22,375 nucleotides of DNA from CAYSAQ01 sp964429235 (GCA_964429235.1 CAYSAQ010000021.1:1-22375); one strand, 5' to 3'. Shown: positions 13,541-22,361, counted from the first letter of the stretch. Notes: generated by a model from the letters alone, not told the origin. Numbers and translations: made by a program.

Positions 13541-13816
13541 ATGCAATTAGAAGACATAAAAACAAATTCCGTTAGAATAGAGCAAATACTTGCATCATAT
13601 TCACGTGTGAACAATTTAAAAGAATATTGTTCTTTAATAGATGCAGAAGATCTAGAAAAGAATGAGTTTCGTTATAGATTCACTGATCCTCAATATAGAG
13701 GTATAAAGCTAGACGCTAAAGTTTTAAAAAAACATATTCAGAATGAAACAGGTAGTGGTTCAGGTTTTTTGAAATACAATGATGAAGAGGGATTCACCTT
13801 ACTAGACTATATCTAG
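13541..13816 (+). CDS. hypothetical 91-residue protein
   Basis: Not recognised. The protein is soluble and charged, with a helical N-terminal half (MQLEDIKTNSVRIEQILASY, then NNLKEYCSLIDAEDLEKNEF) and a C-terminal part rich in Lys and Gly (LDAKVLKKHIQNETGSGSGF). A single cysteine is present; no membrane segment or signal peptide is seen. AGAGG lies about 12 bases before the ATG, a loose ribosome binding site. It is divergent from mntP and convergent with the helicase gene, whose stop is only 2 bp away. Codon use is like that of neighbouring genes, so it is probably real. Confidence 0.6.
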   Translation: MQLEDIKTNSVRIEQILASYSRVNNLKEYCSLIDAEDLEKNEFRYRFTDPQYRGIKLDAKVLKKHIQNETGSGSGFLKYNDEEGFTLLDYI

Positions 13817-13818
13817 AG

Positions 13819-15093
13819 TTAACTTTTTTTCCAGTTATGATTGTTTCCAGGTTTCTTACTTTTAGTTCTATGCTCAAATCCAGATTTGTTGGCACTTCTT
13901 TGTTCTCTACCATTACTGCTTTTAGCATGAAAACTTCTTCTTCTTTTTGGTTCGTCTTCTTCAGCAACAACAGTAAAACCTTCAATGTTTTCACTTGGAA
14001 TGGTTGTTTTTAGTAGTTTATGAATAGCGACTAGTTCTTTTCTTTCACCTGGGCATACTAGAGATATAGCAGTTCCATTAGTTCCTGCTCGTCCAGTTCT
14101 TCCTATTCTATGAATATAGCTTTCTGGTGTATCAGGTAGTTCATAATTAACTACATGTGGTAATTGGCTTATATCTATTCCTCTTGCAGCTATATCAGTA
14201 GCAACAAGCACTCTTATCTCATTTTTCTTGAATTCTGCTAGAGCTCTAGTTCTGGCTCCTTGGCTTTTGTTCCCATGAATAGCCGCTGCAGTAATTTTTT
14301 CTGCTAGTAGAGATTTTGTTAGTTTGTTAGCACCATGTTTCGTTCTGGTGAACACAAGTACCTGAGTCCATTCACCTTCGTTAATAAGTTTTATTAATAG
14401 TTCTGTTTTTCTTTTCCTGTTAACTGGATATACAACTTGTTCCACTGTTTCAGCAGTAGTTTTTTCTGGTGATACTTCAACTGTCACTGGATTATGAAGC
14501 ATAGTATCAGTAAGTTTTTTAATTTCAGGAGAGTAGGTTGCTGAGAAGAATAGTGTTTGTCGTACTTTTGGCACTACACTAAGTATTTTCCTAATATCAT
14601 GAATGAATCCCATGTCTAGCATTCTATCTGCTTCATCAAATACTAAGATTTCAATTTCAGATAAATTCAGTGTTCTTTGTTTAACATGATCAAGTAGTCT
14701 TCCAGGTGTTGCTACTACTATATCTACTCCAGCTCGTAGTTTTGTTATTTGAGGGTTGATTTTTACGCCACCAAATATTACTACCGATTTTAGAGAAAAA
14801 GCTTGGTTGTAGTTTTCTATATATTCTTCTACTTGAGCTGCAAGCTCTCTCGTAGGTGTTAGTATAAGTGCTCTTGGGTTTCTGCTAGTTGTTTTCTTTT
14901 GGCTAAGAATATGAAGTATAGGGAGTCCGAAAGCTGCTGTTTTTCCAGTTCCAGTTTGTGCTTTGCCAAGGACATCCTTGCCTTGTATGATAAGCGGAAT
15001 AGCTTTTTCTTGTATTGGTGTTGGTATCTTATAGCCTTTTTTTGTTATGGCCGCAAGTATTTCAGGCCTTAGCCCTAGATTATTGAATGACAT
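13819..15093 (-). CDS. rhlE: DEAD-box ATP-dependent RNA helicase, RhlE-like
   Basis: DEAD-box helicases unwind short RNA duplexes using ATP in ribosome assembly and RNA turnover. The 424-residue protein has all core motifs in order: Q motif (YKIPTPIQ, about 21-28), Walker A AQTGTGKTAAFG (about 40-51), PTRELAAQ, TPGRLLDH, DEADRMLD (about 153-160), SAT, then ATDIAARGIDI and HRIGRTGRAG in the second RecA domain. After about residue 370 a basic, Ser/Arg/Lys/Asn-rich tail follows, as in RhlE-type proteins, probably binding RNA nonspecifically. The start is supported by AGGAGA before ATG 15093. It is divergent from the secreted SLH-like gene and convergent with the 91-residue gene. Confidence 0.93.
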   Translation of the reverse strand: MSFNNLGLRPEILAAITKKGYKIPTPIQEKAIPLIIQGKDVLGKAQTGTGKTAAFGLPILHILSQKKTTSRNPRALILTPTRELAAQVEEYIENYNQAFSLKSVVIFGGVKINPQITKLRAGVDIVVATPGRLLDHVKQRTLNLSEIEILVFDEADRMLDMGFIHDIRKILSVVPKVRQTLFFSATYSPEIKKLTDTMLHNPVTVEVSPEKTTAETVEQVVYPVNRKRKTELLIKLINEGEWTQVLVFTRTKHGANKLTKSLLAEKITAAAIHGNKSQGARTRALAEFKKNEIRVLVATDIAARGIDISQLPHVVNYELPDTPESYIHRIGRTGRAGTNGTAISLVCPGERKELVAIHKLLKTTIPSENIEGFTVVAEEDEPKRRRSFHAKSSNGREQRSANKSGFEHRTKSKKPGNNHNWKKS

Positions 15094-15204
15094 TTATTTA
15101 TTTCTCCTAGGCTTGAACATTACAGCAAATCAGTGCTTCTGTACACTTTTATCTGGCTATATTCCCTATTTTTGCAAACTTTCCTTTTAGTAAAAAGCCC
15201 CTTT

Positions 15205-15213
15205 TGATATAAT
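15205..15213 (+). promoter_or_regulatory. extended -10 promoter of the SLH-like gene
   Basis: TGATATAAT (15205-15213) is an extended -10 element. The ATG at 15223 lies 9 bases after the -10 box and has no Shine-Dalgarno sequence, so the transcript would start within about 4 bases of the start codon. The -35 region is weak. Confidence 0.5.
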
Positions 15214-15222
15214 GAATTCCAC

Positions 15223-17175
15223 ATGAGAAAGATAGTTGTAGCCTTTTTATTATTAGTTTCATTATTGTACTCTTTTGATTATTCAGCAAAAGCGAGAATT
15301 ACTGATGAGTTTTCTTCTTTGAGTATAGAGAAGATGTTTCATCTATCAGGTGTAGATGCTATGTTACTTAATATTGGAATGGGAAACAATAATGGGTTTT
15401 CTCCAGGGTTAGGGATAAGCTATCAGAAAGAAGCTGGTTCTTTTTCTTGGCAGGCGCATATTGAGGATTTGTTCGCAAATTACTCTGATACTTCGTATTT
15501 ATTCGGAATGAGATTCCCTTGGGGAGTTTCTGATTTAGATGTTGGGTTGATGAATAAATCTGCAAAGGCTGTTCCTTATTTCCTATTTAAATATCATATA
15601 GGTTCATTATCTCCTTATTTCAGGTTATCTAATAAAGTTATGTTTGGAATCAATTATGGGTTTAATTTGGATTTAGGCACAGACACTGACTATTTCAGAA
15701 TGGTTTATCCTATGAGAGACACTGAAACTGCTAAAAAGACGATAGTTGTGAAAGGCTATTTTTTAGATGATGGAGATATTTTCTTTAATGGGCAGAAAAT
15801 AAGTGTTAGGTCAGATGGAATGTTTGTTCAGAGAGTTGATTTGGCAGATTATGGAGAGAACGAGATTTCAATAATGATGAATGGCTATAACACTGGAAGA
15901 GCTACACATACATTTAAGGTGTTTAGAAAATATCCTTTTTTCGATATAAGTTCTGAACTTCAAAAGAAGTGGGAAAAGGTTATTGATGTGTCCGATTATC
16001 CTCAGGGAGAAGAATTTCAATTAGATAATGAAGTTACTCGTGGTGATTTTTATTTAGTTATTGGTAGGATAATGGATTTAGGTAAAGAGGGTTATTATTT
16101 TAAAGATTATTATACTGATGTTTTTGATCCAGAGTTGAAAGATTACTTAGATGCTATGTATGGCAAAGGTATTTTGAAAACAGCTAGGGAACAGTTTGTT
16201 CCAGAAAAACCAATATTGAGACAAGAGGCGCTTACTTTGCTTAGTAGGTTCTTGCCTGATGGGAATGACGATGAGCCATTTGTTTTTGATGATATTACAT
16301 CTAAGGATTGGGTATATATGCCTGCAAACAAACTTGCGAATCTGAAAGTGTTAGATGGTATATATGTTGAGCCAAAAGGTATCTTAACTAGAGGAGACTT
16401 CTTTTATTATTTATATAGAATGAGTGATTATGTGGAATCATTGAAATTTGTTGAAAAGAAAGCGAAAACAAATATAATTCAGCCAATTATTATAGAAAGT
16501 ATAGATAACGTTGAAAATGATTTTTCTGACTATTCTTTTAGAGATATAAAATTATTAAATCCTAAGAAGAATATGAGAGTAGATTTTTCTCAATTCTATG
16601 TAAAAGGTTATGCAGAACAAGGTTTGATTGTAAATGTAAACGAGGGAGAATCAGTGGCTAATAAATTGGGTCGTTTTGCAGAGGTAATTACTTTATCGCC
16701 CGGGATGAACAAATTAAGAATAGCTGTAAATGATGATTCTAAAGTTTTCTATTTATTGTTTTTAAAGAAGTTTGCAGATTTGTCGGAACAAGATTATGAT
16801 GCAGCGTTAATAGAGAAATTGTCTACAATAACGGGATATAGGCTTAGCGAACAAGATTTTGTTCCTGATGAGTTTGTAGTAAAAGAAGAGTTGATTTTAA
16901 CTTTGTTTAATATGGGATATGTTTCAGCCGATAAAGTAAAACAAATGATGGATAAAAAGAAAAAGAAAAGTCCTACAGCTGACGATGAACCTGAGTATAC
17001 TTATACAAAGGATGCGGTTAAATTTATAACAATCCTAACTGATGCGCCATTAGATTCTATTGATTATGGCTCTGGGTTGCTTACTAGAAGACAACTAATG
17101 ATGATTTTTTCTGAGGTGCCAGAAGTTAAGGATAAAGTAAGGACATTTTTTGAAATTAAGGAAGTAACTGAATGA
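15223..17175 (+). CDS. secreted/outer-envelope protein with SLH-like repeats
   Basis: The 650-residue protein starts with a clear signal peptide (MRKIVVAFLLLVSLLYSFDY, cleavage probably near residues 20-24). Residues about 25-160 alternate Gly, aromatic and polar residues (GMGNNNGFSPGLGISYQ, YLFGMRFPWGVSDLDVGL), resembling a small outer-membrane beta-barrel. About 170-245 looks like an Ig/beta-sandwich domain (IVVKGYFLDDGDIFFNGQKI). SLH-like repeats follow at about 265-415 (VTRGDFYLVIGRIM, LRQEALTLLSRFL, LTRGDFFYYLYRM). A second beta-sandwich segment (about 450-520) and a further degenerate SLH-like stretch (about 540-645) close the protein. SLH domains bind cell-wall polymers, so it may tether the outer membrane to peptidoglycan; this is inference. 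It overlaps argS by ATGA and has its own leaderless-type promoter. Family not identified. Confidence 0.75.
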   Translation: MRKIVVAFLLLVSLLYSFDYSAKARITDEFSSLSIEKMFHLSGVDAMLLNIGMGNNNGFSPGLGISYQKEAGSFSWQAHIEDLFANYSDTSYLFGMRFPWGVSDLDVGLMNKSAKAVPYFLFKYHIGSLSPYFRLSNKVMFGINYGFNLDLGTDTDYFRMVYPMRDTETAKKTIVVKGYFLDDGDIFFNGQKISVRSDGMFVQRVDLADYGENEISIMMNGYNTGRATHTFKVFRKYPFFDISSELQKKWEKVIDVSDYPQGEEFQLDNEVTRGDFYLVIGRIMDLGKEGYYFKDYYTDVFDPELKDYLDAMYGKGILKTAREQFVPEKPILRQEALTLLSRFLPDGNDDEPFVFDDITSKDWVYMPANKLANLKVLDGIYVEPKGILTRGDFFYYLYRMSDYVESLKFVEKKAKTNIIQPIIIESIDNVENDFSDYSFRDIKLLNPKKNMRVDFSQFYVKGYAEQGLIVNVNEGESVANKLGRFAEVITLSPGMNKLRIAVNDDSKVFYLLFLKKFADLSEQDYDAALIEKLSTITGYRLSEQDFVPDEFVVKEELILTLFNMGYVSADKVKQMMDKKKKKSPTADDEPEYTYTKDAVKFITILTDAPLDSIDYGSGLLTRRQLMMIFSEVPEVKDKVRTFFEIKEVTE

Positions 17176-18713
17176 TAAAGAATAATATTAGGGAAATTGT
17201 AAGTGCATATATTGCTGAAAAAAAATGGGATGTGTCAGGTTGGCTAGTTGAGAATCCAAAAGATAAGAATATTGCAGACTATTCAGTGAATATAGCTTTT
17301 AAGCTTGCAGGTCAGTTAAAGAAATCGCCTATGGTTATTGCCGAAGAGGTTAGTGACGAGATTCGTGGATTGGTTGAGGCTAGTTTACCTGGTGCCTTTG
17401 AAGTATTTGCATTAAGGGGTTTTGTTAACTTTAAGCTTACTCCTGCATATTGTTTCCACTATATTAGTGATGATTCATTTAGTAAAAACTTAGTAGCAGA
17501 ACAAAAAAAGTATCTTTTAGAATATGTTTCTGCCAATCCAACTGGACCATTACATATTGGACATGGACGTTGGGCAGCATTAGGCGATACTTTAAAAAGA
17601 ATTCTTCAGCATGTAGGCCATGAAGTAGCTACAGAGTTTTATGTAAATGATGCAGGTAATCAGATAAACAATCTTATGGCTTCTATTGAAGCTAGGAAGA
17701 ATGGGGCAGACTTGCCTGCGGATGGCTATGCAGGAGAATATGTGAAAGACTTAGTAGATTCCGACGAGCCATTAGTAGATATTAGGAATCAACAAAAGAG
17801 TGTTTTAGCTAGCTTTGGAGTAGAATTTGATACATGGTTTAGCGAGAAGAATGAATTACATAAAAATAATTTAGTTGCAGAAGCTATTGAATTTATGAAA
17901 TCAAAAAAACTGGCTTATGAAAGTGATGGAGCCTTGTTCTTTAGGTCTACAGATTTTGGAGACGATAAAGATAGAGTTCTTATTAAGGCAGATGGCAGTT
18001 ATACATATTTTGCAGCTGATATTGCTTATCACAAGAACAAAGTAGATAGAGGATATAGCGATCTTATTAATATTTGGGGCGCAGACCATCATGGTTACAT
18101 AAAAAGGGTAAAATCAGCCTTGCATTCTTTGTTCGGAGACGAAGTTGTATTAGATGTTTTACTTGGGCAGCTTGTTTTTCTGTTTAGAGATGGCGAAGAA
18201 GTAAGAATGAGCAAGCGTACAGGTGAAATGATTACACTTGAAGAGGTTATAGAAGATATTGGCAGTGATGCATGTAGGTTTTTTCTTGTATCTAAACCAG
18301 CTGATACAGCTGTTGATTTTGATCTTGAGTTAGCTAAGAAACAGACATCAGATAATCCAGTATTCTATATTCAATACGCACATGCCAGAATAAGCAGTAT
18401 TCTTCGTAAAGCAGAAGTTACTCCAGTTTTTCAAGATAATGTGAAGATTGAAGAAATAGAACATAAACTTTTAAGATTTTTAGTTTATTTTGAAGATGAG
18501 CTAATGTTGGTAGCTAGAAACAAAGAACCTCATAGAATAGCAAACTATTTAGTAGATTTAGCTAATATGTTTCATTCTTTTTATCATCAATGCAAAGTGA
18601 ATACTGATGATGAGGCATTAACAGCTAATAGATTAGCAATTATCGCTTCTGTAAGAAAGATTCTTGCTACAGGTTTGGACTTATTAGGCATCAGTGCTCC
18701 AGAAAAGATGTAA
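17172..18713 (+). CDS. argS: arginyl-tRNA synthetase
   Basis: ArgS charges tRNA-Arg with arginine in the cytosol. The 513-residue protein shows the N-terminal tRNA D-loop-binding domain (about 1-95), then the class I signature SANPTGPLHIGHGRWAALGD (about 119-138, containing the HIGH motif). The family motif NDAGNQINNLM (about 159-169), ADIAYHKNK, and RMSKRTGEMITLEE as the KMSKS-equivalent loop (about 340-353) follow. The C-terminal DALR anticodon-binding domain ends the protein. It is on the short side for ArgS (often 550-590), but no motif is missing. The start overlaps the preceding SLH-like gene by 4 bp and the stop overlaps ispG by one base (TAATG), so the three are probably co-transcribed and translationally coupled. 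Confidence 0.95.
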   Translation: MIKNNIREIVSAYIAEKKWDVSGWLVENPKDKNIADYSVNIAFKLAGQLKKSPMVIAEEVSDEIRGLVEASLPGAFEVFALRGFVNFKLTPAYCFHYISDDSFSKNLVAEQKKYLLEYVSANPTGPLHIGHGRWAALGDTLKRILQHVGHEVATEFYVNDAGNQINNLMASIEARKNGADLPADGYAGEYVKDLVDSDEPLVDIRNQQKSVLASFGVEFDTWFSEKNELHKNNLVAEAIEFMKSKKLAYESDGALFFRSTDFGDDKDRVLIKADGSYTYFAADIAYHKNKVDRGYSDLINIWGADHHGYIKRVKSALHSLFGDEVVLDVLLGQLVFLFRDGEEVRMSKRTGEMITLEEVIEDIGSDACRFFLVSKPADTAVDFDLELAKKQTSDNPVFYIQYAHARISSILRKAEVTPVFQDNVKIEEIEHKLLRFLVYFEDELMLVARNKEPHRIANYLVDLANMFHSFYHQCKVNTDDEALTANRLAIIASVRKILATGLDLLGISAPEKM

Positions 18714-19750
18714 TGTTTACTAGAGAAAAAACACGAGCTATTAATGTTGGTGGTGTCCAGATAGGAGGCCAGAGTAATGTAATAGTTCAATCTATGACGA
18801 ATACCCACACTTATGATAAAGATGCTACGATTCAGCAGATAAAAGAATTGGTAGATGCTGGCGCTGAGTTGGTTAGAATTGCTGTTCCAGACGCAAAGTC
18901 TTTAGCACAAGTTGAAAGCATAGTCGCTGGTAGTTCTGTGCCATTAGTAGCAGATATCCATTTTGACTATAAATTAGCTATCGGAGCAATGGAGGCCGGT
19001 ATTGCTAAAGTAAGAATCAATCCTGGTAATATTGGCGGGCAAGACAAGCTTTTAGAAGTTATAAATGCAGCAAAGCAATATGAAGTTCCTATAAGAATTG
19101 GTGTTAATCATGGCTCTATAGGTGCAGCAGAAGATAAAATAAAACTCTCTTTAAAAGTTTTAGAGGAATATGTTACTTTCTTTGAAAAGAATGATTTCTG
19201 GGATTTAGTGATATCACTAAAATCTTCAGATGTAATGTCTTCGGTAATAATGAATGAGATTTTTGCAAAAAGACATGATTATCCCTTACATTTAGGTATA
19301 ACTGAGGCAGGCTATGGTGATGCTGGGTTGATAAAATCTTCAGCAGGGATTGGGGCTATGCTTCTAAAAGGACTAGGCGATACTATAAGAGTTTCGTTGA
19401 CTGGAAATCCAGTAAAGGAGATACCTGTTGCAAAGAGTTTGTTAAGAAGTGTTGGTTTGCTTAAGGAAGGTGTGGAGATTATTTCTTGTCCTACATGTGG
19501 AAGAACAGAGATAGATTTAGAGTCGCTAGCTAAACAAGTTGGTGAAAAATTAAAAAATATTAAGATACCTTTAAAAGTAGCGGTTATGGGTTGCGTGGTA
19601 AATGGACCTGGAGAAGCTGCTGATGCAGATTACGCAATTTGTGGTGCAAAAGAAGTTGGCTACATCTATAAAGATGGCAACCAATTAAAAAAAGTACCTG
19701 AAAAAGCCTTAGTAGAAGAATTGTTGAAAATAATAAATGAAGATCAGTAA
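18713..19750 (+). CDS. ispG: 4-hydroxy-3-methylbut-2-enyl-diphosphate synthase (IspG/GcpE)
   Basis: IspG is a [4Fe-4S] enzyme of the MEP isoprenoid pathway; it converts the cyclic diphosphate MEcPP to HMBPP. The 345-residue protein starts with GGVQIGGQSNVIVQSMTNT, typical of the TIM-barrel domain, with VPLVADIHFDYKLA and KVRINPGNIG motifs. The C-terminal cluster domain has SCPTCGRTEIDL (two Cys, about 260-271) and VMGCVVNGPGEAADAD (third Cys, about 294) plus the conserved Glu. Length fits the shorter bacterial form. It starts in the stop codon of argS (TAATG). Its presence indicates isoprenoid synthesis by the MEP route in this organism. Confidence 0.95.
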   Translation: MFTREKTRAINVGGVQIGGQSNVIVQSMTNTHTYDKDATIQQIKELVDAGAELVRIAVPDAKSLAQVESIVAGSSVPLVADIHFDYKLAIGAMEAGIAKVRINPGNIGGQDKLLEVINAAKQYEVPIRIGVNHGSIGAAEDKIKLSLKVLEEYVTFFEKNDFWDLVISLKSSDVMSSVIMNEIFAKRHDYPLHLGITEAGYGDAGLIKSSAGIGAMLLKGLGDTIRVSLTGNPVKEIPVAKSLLRSVGLLKEGVEIISCPTCGRTEIDLESLAKQVGEKLKNIKIPLKVAVMGCVVNGPGEAADADYAICGAKEVGYIYKDGNQLKKVPEKALVEELLKIINEDQ

Positions 19751-19816
19751 TTAATCCTTTTAAAATAATTGGATATATTTTAAACTAATCAATGTAATAA
19801 AAGTTAGGAGTTACCT

Positions 19817-21109
19817 ATGATTGAAAGATATTCTCGTGAAGAAATGAAAAATATATGGACACTGCACAACAAGTTCAAGACTTGGACAGATGTAGAGATA
19901 GCAGCATGTGAAGCACATAATGAGTTAGGAAATATACCTAGCGAGGCATTGAAAGTTATAAAAGAAAAAGCTGATTTTACAGTTGAGAGAATAAATGAGA
20001 TTGAAAAAGTAACGGACCATGATGTAATAGCTTTTACTACTTGTTTAGCAGAACACATTGGCCCAGAGTCTAGATACGTACATATGGGATTAACATCTTC
20101 AGATGTTGTAGACACTGCATTTTCTTTATTAATAAAACAAAGTGCTGATCTTCTTTTAGCTGATTTAAGGGCATTATTGCCGGTGCTAAAAGATATGGCA
20201 TATAAATATAAAGATACTTTAGTAATGGGAAGAACGCATGGTGTACATGCTGAGCCAATGACTTTAGGTCTTAAGTTTGCTCTTTGGTATGATGAAATGA
20301 CTAGACATATAAAAAGGCTAACAGATGCAAAAGCAGAGATTTCAGTTGGACAGATTTCTGGAGCTGTTGGTAATTATTCTAATATTGATATTAGGATTGA
20401 AGAAAAAGTGTGTAAGAAGCTGGGACTTGATCCAGTAAATATTTCTACACAGATAGTGCAACGTGATAGACATGCATTTTTTATGTCTGTAATGTCTCTA
20501 ATTGCTGGAAGTATAGAAAAAATTGCAACAGAAGTAAGAGCTTGTCAGAAAACTGAGTTTCATGAGCTAGAAGAGGGCTTTAAAAAAGGTCAAAAAGGTT
20601 CTTCTGCTATGCCTCATAAAAGGAATCCTATTACTTGCGAAAGACTTTGTGGTTTAGCAAGAGTTTTACGTGGGAATATGCTTGTAAGTATGGAAAATAT
20701 TAGCCTTTGGCATGAGAGAGATATTTCTCATTCTTCGGCTGAACGTATTATTTTTCCTGACTCAACTACCTTATTAGACTATATGTTATTTAAACTTAAA
20801 GACATCTTTGAGAACTTAGTTGTTCATGAAGATAGTATGCTTGAGAATGTAGAACTCCTTGGAGGAGTTGTTTTCTCACAGAGACTATTGTTAGCGTTAG
20901 TTGATAAAGGATTAACACGTGAAGATGCCTATAAAATAGTTCAAAGTAAGGCAATGTATGCAAGGGATAACAAGTTGATATTTAGTGATGTAGTAACTGA
21001 ATCTAAAGAGGTACTAGATCATTTAACAAAAGCAGAAATAAGCAGTATTTTCGACTATAGTGTCTACAAAAAGAATGTAGATTTCATTTATAGCCGTGTT
21101 TTCAAATAG
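19817..21109 (+). CDS. purB: adenylosuccinate lyase
   Basis: PurB catalyses two fumarate-releasing steps of purine synthesis: SAICAR to AICAR, and adenylosuccinate to AMP. The 430-residue protein belongs to the fumarase/aspartase superfamily. It shows TSSDVVDTAFSLLIKQSADL (about 93-112), the catalytic-His region GRTHGVHAEPMTLGLKFALW (about 137-156), and the signature loop GSSAMPHKRNPITCERL (about 260-276) with the catalytic serine. The C-terminal helical domain includes RGLTRED-like DKGLTREDAYKIVQ. Length is typical of the bacterial 430-residue form. TTAGGAG seven bases before ATG supports the start. It lies 66 bp after ispG on the same strand and could be a further operon member. Confidence 0.95.
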   Translation: MIERYSREEMKNIWTLHNKFKTWTDVEIAACEAHNELGNIPSEALKVIKEKADFTVERINEIEKVTDHDVIAFTTCLAEHIGPESRYVHMGLTSSDVVDTAFSLLIKQSADLLLADLRALLPVLKDMAYKYKDTLVMGRTHGVHAEPMTLGLKFALWYDEMTRHIKRLTDAKAEISVGQISGAVGNYSNIDIRIEEKVCKKLGLDPVNISTQIVQRDRHAFFMSVMSLIAGSIEKIATEVRACQKTEFHELEEGFKKGQKGSSAMPHKRNPITCERLCGLARVLRGNMLVSMENISLWHERDISHSSAERIIFPDSTTLLDYMLFKLKDIFENLVVHEDSMLENVELLGGVVFSQRLLLALVDKGLTREDAYKIVQSKAMYARDNKLIFSDVVTESKEVLDHLTKAEISSIFDYSVYKKNVDFIYSRVFK

Positions 21110-21121
21110 CCTATAGCTTAA

Positions 21122-21262
21122 TTAAACGAAAAGAACCTCTGTTAAATTAATGCTGTCAAAGAATTCTACTTCTTCTTTTGAAAGTTCCATTTTTACTTCA
21201 GCGTCTTCATTTAATATCGCGTCCATTAAGTAATCGAATCTTTCTGTTTTTGATTTTTTCAT
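21122..21262 (-). CDS. small acidic hypothetical protein (46 residues)
   Basis: Not recognised. The frame could open at 21325, but the ATG at 21262 is preferred: a strong G-rich ribosome binding site (GGGGGGAT) lies just before it. The product is Lys-rich at the start (MKKSKTERFDYLMDAIL) and acidic after that (NEDAEVKMELSKEEVEFF), with a hydrophobic end (LTEVLFV). It is probably two short helices. It is convergent with purB, 12 bp from its stop, and divergent from the gene at 21484. No toxin-antitoxin partner is visible. Confidence 0.5.
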   Translation of the reverse strand: MKKSKTERFDYLMDAILNEDAEVKMELSKEEVEFFDSINLTEVLFV

Positions 21263-21363
21263 CCCGATCCCCCCTGTCAAATTTTCTTGTTTATATGTAT
21301 GCCCGAAAAGTTCGATGTTAAACATTATTTTTAATATTTCTTAATATTACTAGTGTTTGTAAG

Positions 21364-21372
21364 TGTTATACT
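21364..21372 (+). promoter_or_regulatory. candidate extended -10 promoter upstream of 21484 gene
   Basis: TGTTATACT is an extended -10 element. It would give a leader of about 105 nt before the ATG at 21484, which has its own AAGGGGAA ribosome binding site. The -35 match is weak (TATTAC at 16-bp spacing). Confidence 0.3.
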
Positions 21373-21483
21373 AATAGGAGTAGATAAAATAGAAAAAATA
21401 GGTACAAGTTTTGTGCTATGAAAAACGATATATAAAATAGATATGTAGGGGGATTGGAATCTTATTAATTAAGGGGAACAAAT

Positions 21484-21792
21484 ATGATTGAGAATATTAA
21501 TGTAAATAACGGAATATCAGGAGTGACTCCAGGTAATGATGATTTACTTTCTGGTCTTCATGAATCTACTATAAAAGCATTTACTCCTTCTAATTTTGAA
21601 GTTAATACTGATTTCGTTGTTGAAGATGCTTCAGATACATTGTCTCAATTCTCAGAGGAGATTGTAGATAACGATGTGGAGTCAAATCCTATTGTAAAAG
21701 AGGTCTTTGATAGTATTAAGACAGACCATAATATAGATCTTTCTCAAGATCCAGTAGTTATAGATACGCTGAAGGCACTTCTTTACTTATAG
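21484..21792 (+). CDS. acidic hypothetical protein (102 residues)
   Basis: Not recognised. It is strongly acidic with very few basic residues and rich in Asn, Asp, Ser and Val (NFEVNTDFVVEDASDTLSQF, then EEIVDNDVESNPIVKEVFD). It has no signal peptide and no membrane helix. The first 40 residues look disordered; the last 40 could be helical (VKEVFDSIKTDHNIDL, VVIDTLKALLYL). AAGGGGAA about 7 bases before ATG supports the start. It is the first of three short tandem plus-strand genes separated from the purB operon. Disordered, low-basic small proteins like this occur as secretion substrates or chaperone clients, but nothing here proves that. Confidence 0.6.
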   Translation: MIENINVNNGISGVTPGNDDLLSGLHESTIKAFTPSNFEVNTDFVVEDASDTLSQFSEEIVDNDVESNPIVKEVFDSIKTDHNIDLSQDPVVIDTLKALLYL

Positions 21793-21874
21793 TTTCATTC
21801 TTTTAATTCATATGTTTAGTCCTGCATATTAGTGGGTATAACTTTATACATAATATTGTATATAAGGAGTTCTT

Positions 21875-22192
21875 ATGCAGATTTTTTCGGATTCAGCTGA
21901 ATTAAATAAATTTAATCAAAATATGCAGAAAACTAGTCAGTTAGCTCAGAATAATGAGCTTATTGCTGGAAGTAATTTTCAGAAAGTTTTACAGAATCAT
22001 ATTAATGGTGCACCAGTAGAATCAGCAATGATTAGTACAAATGCTGATATAAAGAAAAAAAGAAAAGACTCTGAAGAGATTCTGGAAGAATATAGTGAAA
22101 TAGCAGAAGAAACTTATGATGTACTTGCTGCTGAAAAGAGAATTAGACAATTATTTAGAAAACTAAGAATAGGTGAAAATGATGCTAGATAA
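21875..22192 (+). CDS. hypothetical helical protein (105 residues)
   Basis: Not recognised. The N-terminal half is Gln/Asn-rich (LNKFNQNMQKTSQLAQNNEL) with a hydrophobic-polar segment (GSNFQKVLQNHING). The C-terminal half is charged and predicted coiled-coil (KKKRKDSEEILEEYSEIAEE, then LAAEKRIRQLFRKLRIG). There is no signal peptide or membrane helix. AAGGAG six bases before ATG is a good ribosome binding site. Its 3' end overlaps the start of the next short gene, so the two are translationally coupled. The small size, Gln/Asn-rich head and helical tail recall structural or export-apparatus small proteins, but no family can be named. Confidence 0.6.
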   Translation: MQIFSDSAELNKFNQNMQKTSQLAQNNELIAGSNFQKVLQNHINGAPVESAMISTNADIKKKRKDSEEILEEYSEIAEETYDVLAAEKRIRQLFRKLRIGENDAR

Positions 22193-22361
22193 TAAAGAAG
22201 GCAGTATTTATTCTTTTATTAATGAACAGATAAAAATGGTAGGTGCTGACCAGAAAAAAAACAAAGATGACAGGCTTACATCTATTGAAAACAGGCTATT
22301 AGAGATGGTTGATTCATTGAAAATAGCTAAATATAATCCCAAAGAAGACGATGTTTTTTAA
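22182..22361 (+). CDS. short coiled-coil-like hypothetical protein (59 residues)
   Basis: Not recognised. The ATG at 22182 is preferred because AGGTG lies 6 bases before it; ATG 22179 and GTG 22173 are in-frame alternatives. It overlaps the end of the preceding gene by 11 bp in another frame. The product is hydrophilic with a heptad-like helix (KDDRLTSIENRLLEMVDSLK). The frame ends 14 bp before the window edge, where AAGTGGGA may be the ribosome binding site of a further gene. It looks like part of a cluster that continues beyond the window. Confidence 0.5.
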   Translation: MLDNKEGSIYSFINEQIKMVGADQKKNKDDRLTSIENRLLEMVDSLKIAKYNPKEDDVF

